The translations under genes and the position numbers were made by a program. 64,000 nt of DNA from Streptomyces sp. WAC05374 (GTDB lineage Bacteria > Actinomycetota > Actinomycetes > Streptomycetales > Streptomycetaceae): assembly GCF_004353505.1 (NCBI RefSeq), contig NZ_SMNQ01000001.1, positions 186,001 to 250,000 of the forward strand, given 5' to 3'. Numbering within the stretch: the stretch's first letter is position 1; every line of letters starts with the position of its first letter. The notes under the pieces are model-generated. The model made no database searches and was not told the DNA's origin. It saw nothing but the letters and a program-made list of their open reading frames with translations. Below are positions 46,153 through 54,574 of the stretch, piece after piece.

Positions 46153-46914
46153 GTGACAGAGAGTCTTGAGTATTCCACCCTGCTGCGACTGATCGACGAG
46201 CGGTCGGCCGCGTTCAGGAGTGCGGTTGCCGCCGCGTCCAGCCTTGACGTACCGGTGCCGTCCTGCCCCGAGTGGACGTTGTTCGATCTGGTGCGGCACC
46301 TGGGTACGGGCCAGCGCTGGTGGGCCGCGATCGTCGCCGCGGGCCCGGCCGAGGCTCCGCCGGCCAAGGATGCCGCGGAGGTGCCGCGGGAGCTCGAGGC
46401 GCTGCTGGCCTGGTACGCCGAGTCGAACGAGCTGCTGCAGAGTGCGCTGCGCGAGGCCGGCCCGGAGCGCGAGTGCTGGGCGTGGTGGGGCGCCGGCGTG
46501 TCACCGGCGAATGCCTGGGGCGTTGCCCGCCGCCGGGTGCACGAGGTACTGGTGCACACCTACGACGCTCAGCTCGCCGCGGGCGCCGTGCAGCGGATGC
46601 CGGCGGACCTCGCGATCGACGGCGTGGCCGAGTTTCTCGACACCTGCAACTCCACTCCGGCGGCCTGGCCGCACGAGGCCGCCACCATCCACTACCACGC
46701 CACCGAGGGCCGCTCCTGGCTCCTCACGCTGGACGGCACCGGCGCCTGGCCCGCACCCCTCACGGACGACGCCGCGCCCGCCTCCGCTTCGGCCACGGGC
46801 ACGGCTGAGCAGTTGCTCCTCTTCGTCTGGGGCCGCCTCACGCTGAGCGACCTGAAGGTCGAGGGTGACCAGCAGGTGTTCGAGCAGTTGATCGCCTGGG
46901 AGCCCGAGGAGTAG
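46153..46914 (+). CDS. Maleylpyruvate isomerase-family mycothiol-dependent enzyme
   Basis: 253 residues of the MDMPI / TIGR03083-type family, which uses mycothiol and a divalent metal. The N-terminal DinB-like bundle contains VPSCPEWTLFDLVRHLGTGQ with the conserved CPxWxxxDLVxHL motif. A second metal-ligand region is VHEVLVHTYDAQLAAG, and the C-terminal domain ends TAEQLLLFVWGRLTLSDLKV. The GTG start is at 46153. The substrate is not known; members isomerise, detoxify or modify small molecules. It precedes a DUF4240-like gene on the same strand by 29 bases. Confidence 0.85.
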   Translation: MTESLEYSTLLRLIDERSAAFRSAVAAASSLDVPVPSCPEWTLFDLVRHLGTGQRWWAAIVAAGPAEAPPAKDAAEVPRELEALLAWYAESNELLQSALREAGPERECWAWWGAGVSPANAWGVARRRVHEVLVHTYDAQLAAGAVQRMPADLAIDGVAEFLDTCNSTPAAWPHEAATIHYHATEGRSWLLTLDGTGAWPAPLTDDAAPASASATGTAEQLLLFVWGRLTLSDLKVEGDQQVFEQLIAWEPEE

Positions 46915-46943
46915 CCCGTCAATACCGTCGGCGGACGGTCTCG

Positions 46944-47336
46944 ATGACGTCCGCTCCGGTGAACATCGCGACCAGCTCCGCCTCCGCGCGGCGCCCTGTG
47001 GCTGATGTGCTCGGCTTCGCCGAGCAGCTCTCCTGGGCCTTGTACCGGTTGGACCGCGAGGAATACGGCGATGCCCTGTCGAGCGATCAGTTCCTCTACA
47101 CCCGGGCTGCGGTCGTCGCAGCCGGCCGGCAGGAGTACGAGAGCGTCCTTCGCGACCCGCAGCGGTTCACGCCATACGCCGACGGCCTCGTCCGGGCCGA
47201 GGCGCTGCTCCACGTGGCCGACAACGCATACGAGCAACTCACCGGCGAGGAATGGGACCGCGGCACCCGATACGGCTACGAGTCGTACGCCAACACGGCC
47301 GGGTGGACCGACGCACAGCGCCGAGAGTCGCCATGA
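46944..47336 (+). CDS. DUF4240-like protein
   Basis: 130 residues. The segment YGDALSSDQFLYTRAAVVAA, then GRQEYESVLRDP, then LLHVADNAYEQLTGEEWD, follows the DUF4240 pattern (LSxDxFLYxRxxVVxxG...YExVLxDP...LLxVAxxAYExxTG). The function of the family is unknown. The start ATG at 46944 has no strong ribosome site. It ends 18 bases before the stop of the convergent membrane-protein gene. Confidence 0.7.
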   Translation: MTSAPVNIATSSASARRPVADVLGFAEQLSWALYRLDREEYGDALSSDQFLYTRAAVVAAGRQEYESVLRDPQRFTPYADGLVRAEALLHVADNAYEQLTGEEWDRGTRYGYESYANTAGWTDAQRRESP

Positions 47337-47354
47337 GTGTCCGACGATGGTCGA

Positions 47355-48269
47355 TCAGGGGGCGGTCTTGACCATCCAGACCGTGGCCAGGGCCGGAGTC
47401 ACGCACGAGAGAAGGGCGAGCGGCCGGGCGTATCCCCCCACTTCGAGCTCCAGGGCCGTGGGCAGGAGCATGACCACGCCCGTCAGGAGAATGCCGAACG
47501 CGGGCAAGTGGACGAAGGGACGGAACCTGCGCAGCCGGTGCAGATTCTCCGCGCCGGCATACGACTTCAGGCCGAAGCCGGTGACCAGGATCAGGGGCCA
47601 GATCCAGAGCCCCAGGAAGGCGACGAGGAAGAAGCGGACGCTGCTGGACCGCTTGCCGTTGTCGGTCACCGGGGTCCCGGTGTCGCGGGGCGCGTAATAG
47701 ATGTCCACCTCGGTGCCCGGCGCGGGCGGCTTGTGGCGGGTGTACACGCCGGGAACGGTGACTTCCCGGGGCCCGGACTCGTACGGTATGCGCAGGCTGA
47801 GGTCGGTGAGGTAGTACGGGTCCCGGTCCTGGTCGCCTGCGTGGAACTCGGGCTTGCCCGCGAGGCGGACGACCGTCACCTCGTACTCGTCGTATCCAAC
47901 GGCCTCCAGACGCTCGGTCTCGCGGCCGTAGGAGCTGCTGACGGTGAAGGCCGTCAGGATGGCGGCGAAGGTGGCCACGGGGACGCCGAAGGAAATGAGG
48001 TACGGCAGGACGGGGTTCGGCTCCCGGCTCTCCCGATAGGGCTTGCTCAGCGGGTCGCGGGCGCGGGCGGCGGCCCTGTACGAGGCGGTCACCCAACCCG
48101 CCGCACAGACCACGGCGAGGCCGGCGAGGATCAGCTCGGGGACGAGCGGCGGGTACGGCGACACCCCCCAGACGGAGGCGGCCACGGCGCCGGCGCCGCT
48201 GAGGACCATGCCCCAGCCGGTCAGCGTGGTCGCGGTACTGCGGGCGGGCATGCTCATGGCGTGCAGCAT
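47355..48269 (-). CDS. Membrane protein with DUF3592-like extracytoplasmic domain
   Basis: About 304 residues. Two hydrophobic N-terminal segments (~20-36, ~42-60), a third near 90-110, a central soluble domain and two C-terminal helices (FFLVAFLGLWIWPLILVTGF and HLPAFGILLTGVVMLLPTAL). The central part contains YDEYEVTVVRLAGK and VPGVYTRHKPPAPGTEVDIY, with the 'G-T-x-V-x-I-Y-Y-x-P' element typical of DUF3592. The start ATG at 48269 has GGGAG at 8 bases; ATGs at 48296, 48257 and 48251 are alternatives. Role unknown. Confidence 0.7.
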   Translation of the reverse strand: MLHAMSMPARSTATTLTGWGMVLSGAGAVAASVWGVSPYPPLVPELILAGLAVVCAAGWVTASYRAAARARDPLSKPYRESREPNPVLPYLISFGVPVATFAAILTAFTVSSSYGRETERLEAVGYDEYEVTVVRLAGKPEFHAGDQDRDPYYLTDLSLRIPYESGPREVTVPGVYTRHKPPAPGTEVDIYYAPRDTGTPVTDNGKRSSSVRFFLVAFLGLWIWPLILVTGFGLKSYAGAENLHRLRRFRPFVHLPAFGILLTGVVMLLPTALELEVGGYARPLALLSCVTPALATVWMVKTAP

Positions 48270-48541
48270 AGGCGGCGACGCTCCCGGCGCGGTCATGGGT
48301 TTCAGTGGCCGGTACCCGGTCGGGCGGGCCGGGCGCTTGCCAGCCGTGGACAGTTCCGCTCCACGTCACGGCCTGCGGTCGTGGTCACCAGGGTTGGCCG
48401 GCCCGGTAGAGTACGGGGGCAAGCGCGGCAAGAGGCCGTGCCGTCGCCACGAGATATACACGTCGGCTCCTGGCCTGCTGCCTCCATGCGCAGCGCGATA
48501 CTCATGAGACTCCGCCACGGCCACTGTGGCAGCCTGCGGAC

Positions 48542-48886
48542 ATGACGTGGGAGCTGCGAGAACATGCCGGACGGCACTACGCCATCCTGTTCCATTACGC
48601 CCTGCCCGACGACGCGTGGTCCGTGGAGCTGAGCGTGGCTGTGCCCACGGCGGCCAGGGTGGCCGAGAACTCGGACGCCGCGGTGACCCACCTTCCCGGT
48701 GTTGCCGTCCTGCGAGCCCTCGTACCGGACGAGGACCCGAAGCTGGAACCGACCGTCCGCGTCTACAGCCCGGACGAGCAGGTCGTGCCCTACGAGATCC
48801 TGCGGTGGTTCATGGAAGAGGTGGCCGACCAAGTCGAGCGCTGTCGTGCGGCGTTCGAGATGGAGAAGGGTGAAGCGGTGGAGTGA
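48542..48886 (+). CDS. Conserved hypothetical protein
   Basis: 114 residues: MTWELREHAGRHYAILFHYA, LPDDAWSVELSVAVPTAARV, then VRVYSPDEQVVPYEILRWFM and a terminal helix EEVADQVERCRAAFEMEKGE. This gives an alpha/beta layout with no recognisable catalytic motif. The start ATG at 48542 follows a stretch without a clear ribosome site. The 272-base gap before it holds no other gene that I can support. Confidence 0.6.
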   Translation: MTWELREHAGRHYAILFHYALPDDAWSVELSVAVPTAARVAENSDAAVTHLPGVAVLRALVPDEDPKLEPTVRVYSPDEQVVPYEILRWFMEEVADQVERCRAAFEMEKGEAVE

Positions 48887-48963
48887 TGGGGCGGGTCGAG
48901 TGACAGGTCGGGGGCCCGTGGTCACTGACTCGTCCGAGCACGAGCAACGGCCGCACACGCTTG

Positions 48964-49449
48964 TCAGTCCCAAGAGTTGAAGAGGACGCCACCCAGTGTG
49001 GTGATGTCGTACAGGCGGACCTGACGCCACTCGGTCGGCCCCAGCACTGAGGTGTCCACGTCGGAAAGCGGCGTGCCGAGTTGTTCGCTGCTCAGGACGA
49101 CGAAGCCCGAGTCCGTGAAGGCCCGCGCCCACGATGGTGGCGCAAGGAACTCATCTCCGTACCAGTCACGACGCGCCCCGGCGAACGCGATCCACGGGTG
49201 ATGGGCGTGACAGAGGACGATGCTCTCGCCCGCACGTCCGACGACCGTCGCGGTGTGGAACGTCCGGGGATACGCCTGTTCCTCGAACTCTTCCACTTGG
49301 CCCTGTGCGCTCCGGGCCGCAGCGTGCAGTGCGGCGCGGAACGCCCGTAGGTCGGTCCGCGGGAGCGGGTTGTCCTTCGGGCGGAAGTAGCCTGTCGCCC
49401 CCCGCGGCACCACGAAGCCGGCGTTCCCGTCGTGCACCATGCCGCTCAT
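48964..49449 (-). CDS. Conserved hypothetical protein
   Basis: 161 residues: RGATGYFRPKDNPLPRTDLR, AFRAALHAAARSAQGQVEEF, HTATVVGRAGESIVLCHAHH, PWIAFAGARRDWYGDEFLAP, FVVLSSEQLGTPLSDVDTSV. A Cys-His-x-His-His segment is the only metal-like motif. The ATG at 49449 or 49440 could be the start; neither has a good ribosome site. It looks like a soluble actinobacterial protein of unknown function. Confidence 0.6.
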   Translation of the reverse strand: MSGMVHDGNAGFVVPRGATGYFRPKDNPLPRTDLRAFRAALHAAARSAQGQVEEFEEQAYPRTFHTATVVGRAGESIVLCHAHHPWIAFAGARRDWYGDEFLAPPSWARAFTDSGFVVLSSEQLGTPLSDVDTSVLGPTEWRQVRLYDITTLGGVLFNSWD

Positions 49450-49626
49450 TGTGCCCGCGACGACGTGGCGGCGGGGAGGAGGGTGGGCTGCGGTACCCCT
49501 CGCCCGGCCGCATCACCCGCCGACAGGCGGTGACCGCCCGGTGTGCTCGACGGCCTGAGGCGGATGGGCGGCCTTCTGGTTTCATCATGGAGCTCGCCCC
49601 CTGTAGGCGGTCGTCCGAGACGTCCG

Positions 49627-50871
49627 TCACCAGCGCTCATACACGGTGAAGGCGCTCCCCTCGCCCCCTCCCACCACGACCACCAGGTCCTGATGGGCAA
49701 GCACGGCCCCCGCGCCCGCCACACGGTCGCGGAACGCGCGCTCGTCCTCCTCGTCGCCCGTGGCCGCGTCGACGACGAACATCAGGTCGCCGTTCTTGTA
49801 GCTGGGCCTCACCACCGTCACCCGGCCGTCGGCCACGTCGAACGCGTCGCCCCCACCGCCCTTGCGCCACAGTTCGCCGCCGGTCGCCAGGTCGAAGGCG
49901 ACGACCCCGCTGAAGGGGCCGCCCTGCCTCTTCCCCGGCCCGGCGAGAGCGAAGAGCCGTCCGTCCTCGACGACCGTCGTGAAGATCTGGCCGTAGTCGC
50001 CGACGGCGTCGATCCTGCTCTGGGCGCGGCCGTCCGCTCCGAAGGCGAGAACGGCGCTCAGGCCGCTGCCGTCCGCTTCGTGGACCCGCACGGTCGGCGG
50101 ATCGGCGGAGGCGACGCTCAGCTCCGCATCCGCGTCGACACCGCGCCGGGCATCGACGGGCACGGTCCACCGTGTCGTGCCGTTCACCGGGTCGAACGCG
50201 GCAACCGTGGCCTCGGTGCCGCACATCGAGGCGGCGACCACCTGCTTCGGGGCGAGGCCGAGGCCGTGCGGGGCGCAGCCCTTCGGCAACGGGGCCGTCC
50301 AGCGCGGGGCACCGGTCTTCAGGTCGACGGCGCGCAGGCGGCCACCTTCGAGGAGAACACCCAGGCCTCCGCCGGCAGTGACGACATCGTCCAGGAACGC
50401 CGCCGAGACACCGGTGGTGCGCCACAGCTCCCTGCCGTTGGTGAGGTCGACCGCCACGACGGTGACGCAGTCCTTCTCTTCCGGCCTCGCCTCGCGGAAT
50501 GCGATCAAGGCGACCCCGGCGGCCGTGTCGGCACTCGACCCGCACGTCTCGGCCCTGGAGGGCACGAGGTACTCCCAGCGCCTCTTCCCCGACCGGACGT
50601 CGAAGGCGGTCGCACCGTCGAAACGGCTGCGGACGACGGTGTCGCCGACGAGCCAGGTGCCGTTCCCGCCCTCGGCGGCCTCGCTGTCACGCGGTGCCTC
50701 CCATACGGTGGTCATCGCGTTGCCGGGCAGGTAGCCCGGCATGACGAGGTAGACGAAACCCGTGATGAGGGCGAGCCCGATGGCGGCCGCGGCGGTCACG
50801 GCGAGGGCTGCGCCCCACCTGACCGTCCGTCGTGGCCGAACGGCGCCCCCACCGTTCGTCGATTCGGTCAT
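49627..50871 (-). CDS. Membrane-anchored PQQ-like beta-propeller protein
   Basis: 414 residues with a cytoplasmic N-terminus (TESTNGGGAVRPRRTVRW), one transmembrane helix (ALAVTAAAAIGLALITGFVY) and an extracytoplasmic eight-blade-type PQQ/quinoprotein-like repeat domain. Blades carry AFDVRSGKRRWEYLVPS, AVDLTNGRELWRTTGV, AVDLKTGAPRWTAPLP, AFDPVNGTTRWTVPV and AFDLATGGELWRKG. The start ATG at 50871 has GGGTGGGA upstream. Such proteins are usually scaffolds or sensors rather than enzymes; no kinase domain is fused here. Confidence 0.8.
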   Translation of the reverse strand: MTESTNGGGAVRPRRTVRWGAALAVTAAAAIGLALITGFVYLVMPGYLPGNAMTTVWEAPRDSEAAEGGNGTWLVGDTVVRSRFDGATAFDVRSGKRRWEYLVPSRAETCGSSADTAAGVALIAFREARPEEKDCVTVVAVDLTNGRELWRTTGVSAAFLDDVVTAGGGLGVLLEGGRLRAVDLKTGAPRWTAPLPKGCAPHGLGLAPKQVVAASMCGTEATVAAFDPVNGTTRWTVPVDARRGVDADAELSVASADPPTVRVHEADGSGLSAVLAFGADGRAQSRIDAVGDYGQIFTTVVEDGRLFALAGPGKRQGGPFSGVVAFDLATGGELWRKGGGGDAFDVADGRVTVVRPSYKNGDLMFVVDAATGDEEDERAFRDRVAGAGAVLAHQDLVVVVGGGEGSAFTVYERW

Positions 50872-51097
50872 ACGATCCCACCCCTGGTTCGACCGGCGAA
50901 AAATCAACAGGTTAGGTGATCTTCGACCAGCAGGCACCGGGTGGCTGCCGTATCAGGCAGTCTCCGACTGCTGCTGCGACCGGCGAGACGCAGGGGAAAC
51001 AGGGCTTCGACCACCGAGACAGTGGTGCGACGCCGCGACCCGCAGCGGGCAGCCGCCGCTCTCGCAGCACTGTGAGCGCGGGACGGGACGACAATAC

Positions 51098-51650
51098 CTA
51101 GTCCGGTACGGATCGCAGGAGGGACTGGGCAGTGCGGACGGCGTGTGCGCGCAGTTGCCGGTAGGCGTGCTGCTCGCTTGCCGGAGCCTGGGACTTGAGG
51201 TTGTTGAGGTGGTCGACGCGCGGAACCAGCGTTCCTGGTAGCCGTAGAGGCGTTGCTGGGCCTGGGCCAGGCAGCCGTCGGTGTGCCGGCGGACTTCGTG
51301 TCCGCTGGGCAGTGTGAGCGTGAGTTCGGCCCGTCCCGTGCCGAACAGCGCTTCGCTGACCCTGCGTTGTTCCTCGGCGTCGGCCGGTTGCCGGTCCGGA
51401 CGCGGTGGCGTGAGGCCCTGGCGTGTCAGGCGCGCTCGGTGAGGAGGAGCTGGGCGGCCTTGACGGTGTCGTCCGGGCCGAGCGGAGTCGCCTTCGGGGC
51501 CGTACAGGCGGTCAGGGCGAACAGTGCGGTGAGCAGCACCAGGGCCAGGGCACGGCGGGGGTGAGGCGGCACGCAGTGACGCGGCCCGGTCGGCAGCCCG
51601 TCGGGGCGCCGCCCGTCGCGGGGAGGGGTCTTGGCTGCGTACATGATCAT
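51098..51650 (-). pseudogene. Frameshifted lipoprotein gene
   Basis: The N-terminus (from ATG 51650 or 51644) has a lipoprotein signal ending LTALFALTACTAPKA (lipobox LTAC), then DDTVKAAQLLLTER and a stop near 51426. The family-like continuation LTRQGLTPPRPDRQ, RVSEALFGTGRAELTLTLPS and GHEVRRHTDGCLAQAQQRLY is in a second frame. The end VDHLNNLKSQAPASEQHAYR, running to a TAG at 51098, is in a third. Two single-base indels therefore split one exported lipoprotein gene. The 226-base stretch 50872-51097 shows nothing. Confidence 0.7.
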
Positions 51651-51812
51651 TCAACCGTGCGGTGTGGGCGGCGGGTAACGGCTCGATCCGACCGTTCACT
51701 CCGGTGAGCGATGGCACCGCGCGCGGCACTGCGAGGAGGCCACGGCGCCTCGGCGTCGTCCAGGGGCGTAGGGTGCGGCCATGCCGCTGAGTCGTGTGGG
51801 TGCGACGAAGGT

Positions 51813-52088
51813 TCAGACGATGCGCCCGCAGTCTCGGCACCGGTACACCGGCACGCCTGAGTCCAGGCCCCGTACCCGCTTCACTCCCCGCCCATGCCGG
51901 CAGTCGGAGGCGTGATACCTCGGGTAGCCGGTGCTCGGGTCACGGACGGGGCGGGACCAGAGGAAGCGTTCCAGCCGGTCCAGCAGCCGTTCGACGAATC
52001 CCGCCATGGCCTCACGGTACTGCTCGCGCCGTGGGTCGTCACCACCCACGCAGACCTCACGGGTGGCCGTCGCCCGGGTTTCCGTCAC
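51813..52088 (-). CDS. Small zinc-ribbon-like hypothetical protein
   Basis: 91 residues: EQYREAMAGFVERLLDRLER, then SDCRHGRGVKRVRGLDSGVP, then VYRCRDCGRIV. The C-x2-H and C-x2-C ends suggest a zinc knuckle. The start ATG is at 52088. No family is known to me. It is 98 bases from the next gene on the same strand. Confidence 0.5.
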   Translation of the reverse strand: MTETRATATREVCVGGDDPRREQYREAMAGFVERLLDRLERFLWSRPVRDPSTGYPRYHASDCRHGRGVKRVRGLDSGVPVYRCRDCGRIV

Positions 52089-52186
52089 GACTCGTCGACG
52101 AGGGTCAGCCGGAGGTGGCCGATACCGTCACCGCATTCCGCCAGGACTTCGACGGCTGACGCGCCAACGCGGAGGCCCGTGCCGAT

Positions 52187-52582
52187 TCATTCCCCGGGGC
52201 CGGACGCCGGCTCACCCGTCACACCCCGCCCGGCCGGGGATGCCGCCTCCAGGGCATCGGCGCGCTTCTCGAGGTCGGCGGCGATGTCGTCCCAGTCCGG
52301 GCCGTGGAGGTAGAGGCTGCCCGCCGCCTCCCTCATGAGCGCCGGGTCATCGGGCCGCTGGAGGAGTACGAGCCGGTAGGCGAGGTTGCGGATGCGGACC
52401 GGCAGGTAGCCGTCGACCAGGTTCGGGGTCAGTTCCCGCAGCATGGCCAGGATCGCGTCGGCGTCGGCGAACGTCAGGCGCTCGATGAAGAAGGCCTCGT
52501 CGTGCCGGTGATCGCACGGCGGTGTGGGCCGGTATTCGTCCCCGTAGAGGCAGCGGGCGTCTTCCGTGAGCGTGGCATGCAT
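52187..52582 (-). CDS. Conserved hypothetical protein, helical
   Basis: 131 residues from the ATG at 52582: MHATLTEDARCLYGDEYRPT, then EAFFIERLTFADADAILAML, RELTPNLVDGYLPVRIRNLA, YRLVLLQRPDDPALMREAAG, and SLYLHGPDWDDIAADLEKRA. The frame extends upstream, but that part is Pro/Arg-rich shadow. It is helical and soluble with unknown function; it is followed at 98 bases by the zinc-ribbon-like gene. Confidence 0.65.
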   Translation of the reverse strand: MHATLTEDARCLYGDEYRPTPPCDHRHDEAFFIERLTFADADAILAMLRELTPNLVDGYLPVRIRNLAYRLVLLQRPDDPALMREAAGSLYLHGPDWDDIAADLEKRADALEAASPAGRGVTGEPASGPGE

Positions 52583-52821
52583 GGACGTCAGCCTACGGCG
52601 CGCCGGTGCGGTGGGGGCCTGGAGCGGGTCTCCGGTGGGACGTGGGGCACGTACGACAGGCACTGGTGTGTGGTGGGGCCGTGGGGCGCACGCTCGCCAT
52701 CGTGTGCTGGGTGCCGCCGCCGGCGTCCGGAGGTGCGTGGCTGTCCTGCGCGCGCATCCAACCGGCTTGATGTGCACGGTTCGGGAGTGGCTTCCGGCGC
52801 CGGCCGGGTAGGGAGGAGCGC

Positions 52822-53574
52822 ATGCCTGAGATTGTTGAGGCCGGGATGTGGGGCCTGGTGGCCGGCTCGGCGCTGCTGCTGGGGGCGTTGGTCGGGTACG
52901 GGTTGCGTGTGCCGCGGTGGCTGGTCGCGTACGTGATGGCGTTCGGTGCCGGAGTGTTGCTGTCGGCGGTGTCCTTCGAGCTGGTGGCGGAGGCGTACGA
53001 CGAGGGCGGCCTCGCCCCGGCGGCGATCGGCACGGTCGGCGGGGCCGTCGCCTACACGGCGGGGAACGTCTGGCTCGCGCGGCGCGGCGCCCGCCACCGT
53101 AAGCGCAGTGGCTCCCGCAAGCAGCCGTCGGAGTCCGAGCAGGGCGGCTCCGGGCTGGCGCTGGCGCTGGGGGCGTTGCTGGACGGCGTACCGGAGTCGG
53201 CGGTCATCGGGGTGGGCCTGCTCAAAGGGGGCGCGGTCAGTCTGGTGACGGTGGTGGCCGTGTTCATCAGCAATGTGCCGGAGGGGCTGTCCAGCTCGGC
53301 GGGGATGAAGCGGGCGGGCCGCGGCAAGGCGTACGTGTTCGGCGTGTGGGGCGCGATCGCGCTGGCGAGCACGGTCTCGGCGGTGCTGGGGTACGCGGTG
53401 GTGGGCGGACTGTCCACGACGGTGGTGGCAGCGGTCACGGCTGTGGCGGCCGGTGCCATCCTCGCCATGATCGCCGACACCATGATTCCCGAGGCCTTCG
53501 AGGACGCGCACCTGGCCATAGGGCTGATCACGGTGTGCGGGTTCCTCGTGTCGTTCGCTCTGTCGCACGCCTGA
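52822..53574 (+). CDS. ZIP-family metal transporter
   Basis: 250 residues with about eight hydrophobic helices and ZIP-family metal-site motifs: ALGALLDGVPESAVIGVGLL in the fourth helix (consensus HxxxEx here reads DGVPES, as in the bacterial ZupT/GufA branch) and VAVFISNVPEGLSSSAGMK in the fifth (NxPEG). A charged variable loop (RKRSGSRKQPSESEQGG) lies in the position of the usual His-rich loop. The start ATG at 52822 has GGGAGGAG upstream. It probably moves zinc, iron or manganese into the cytoplasm. Confidence 0.88.
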   Translation: MPEIVEAGMWGLVAGSALLLGALVGYGLRVPRWLVAYVMAFGAGVLLSAVSFELVAEAYDEGGLAPAAIGTVGGAVAYTAGNVWLARRGARHRKRSGSRKQPSESEQGGSGLALALGALLDGVPESAVIGVGLLKGGAVSLVTVVAVFISNVPEGLSSSAGMKRAGRGKAYVFGVWGAIALASTVSAVLGYAVVGGLSTTVVAAVTAVAAGAILAMIADTMIPEAFEDAHLAIGLITVCGFLVSFALSHA

Positions 53575-53597
53575 GGCGCGGAGGCGCGGAGGCGCGG
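53569..53597. repeat. GAGGCGCG short tandem repeat
   Basis: Three to four copies of GAGGCGCG immediately at and after the stop of the ZIP transporter gene. Confidence 0.6.
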
Positions 53598-53668
53598 GAG
53601 TCGGGGAGGTCCCTTCGGTCCGGTCCCGTAGGGTGGGGTGTATGCGCAGGCCGACGGGTGAGGGGACC

Positions 53669-54058
53669 ATGCGGGACCGACCGGTGCTCGTCTACGACGG
53701 AGACTGCGGCTTCTGCACCACCTGCGTGCGGTTCGCCGAGCGGCGTCTTGGCCCCCGCTGTGTGTCCACGCCGTGGCAGTTCGCGGACCTGGAGGAGCTG
53801 GGCGTCAGCCGGCAGCGCGCGGAGTACGAAGCCCTGTGGGTGACCCCGGTCGGGACGGTCCACGGCGGGTCCCGGGCCGTTGCCAAGCTGCTCCTGAGCT
53901 CCCGGGGCGGGTGGCCGGTCGTGGGTGCGCTGCTCGGTTTGCCCGTGGTGCGCCGGGTCGCGCACGGTGTCTACCGGCTGGTGGCGGACAACCGTCATCG
54001 CATGCCGGGCGGCACGGCGGCGTGTGCCCTGCCGGGCCGTCGCCCCACGGGCACGTAG
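53669..54058 (+). CDS. Thiol-disulfide oxidoreductase-like DCC-family (DUF393) protein
   Basis: 129 residues. The N-terminal VLVYDGDCGFCTTCVRFAER carries the DxxCxxC signature of DCC-family proteins, related to the thioredoxin fold. It continues LWVTPVGTVHGGSRAVAKLL and VVRRVAHGVYRLVADNRHRM, also typical. The start ATG at 53669 has GAGGGGA upstream; GTG 53633 and ATG 53642 lie in the same frame. Likely a small redox protein; its partner is unknown. Confidence 0.85.
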   Translation: MRDRPVLVYDGDCGFCTTCVRFAERRLGPRCVSTPWQFADLEELGVSRQRAEYEALWVTPVGTVHGGSRAVAKLLLSSRGGWPVVGALLGLPVVRRVAHGVYRLVADNRHRMPGGTAACALPGRRPTGT

Positions 54059-54107
54059 GGCCTGTCTCGAGGTTCCGGCTCATCCGATCGTGTGCCAAGA
54101 TCGCGGG

Positions 54108-54521
54108 ATGCTACGACTCACCGACTTCATCATCGATTGCCCGGACACGATGAAGCTGGCGGCCTTCTACTCCGAGGTGCTGGGGCTTCCGGTCAAGGAG
54201 GGCAGTGACGAGAACTGGGCCGGCATCAAGCTCGGCGGGATCGAACTGGCCTTCATCCGGGTGGCGGACTACCGCGCCCCGCAGTGGCCCGACAGCGAGC
54301 ACCCCAAGCAGTACCACCTCGACTTCGAGGTCGACGACATCGAGGCCGAGCAGCGCCGTGTCCTGGCCCTCGGCGCGACCTTGAAGCGGGACTGCGTCGG
54401 CCCCGAGGGCTACGGCTTCCGTGTCTACGTCGATCCCATCGGCCACCCCTTCTGCCTCTGCCGCAACAAGGGTGTCGTCTGGACCGATGAGGGCCCCGTC
54501 TGGCCCACGCGCGGCCAGTAG
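54108..54521 (+). CDS. VOC-superfamily (glyoxalase/bleomycin-resistance) protein
   Basis: 137 residues with two beta-alpha-beta-beta-beta modules: LTDFIIDCPDTMKLAAFYSE, then VLGLPVKEGSDENWAGIKLG, then QYHLDFEVDDIEAEQRRVLA and the closing FRVYVDPIGHPFCLCR. The DP-x-GHPFCL ending is diagnostic for this subgroup. The start ATG is at 54108. It may act in detoxification or ring cleavage, or as a binding protein; substrate unknown. Confidence 0.87.
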   Translation: MLRLTDFIIDCPDTMKLAAFYSEVLGLPVKEGSDENWAGIKLGGIELAFIRVADYRAPQWPDSEHPKQYHLDFEVDDIEAEQRRVLALGATLKRDCVGPEGYGFRVYVDPIGHPFCLCRNKGVVWTDEGPVWPTRGQ

Positions 54522-54574
54522 GCCGGTGCTACGCGGGAGGTGGAGCCGTTCGGATCCTGGCGGAGGCGGCGGCT

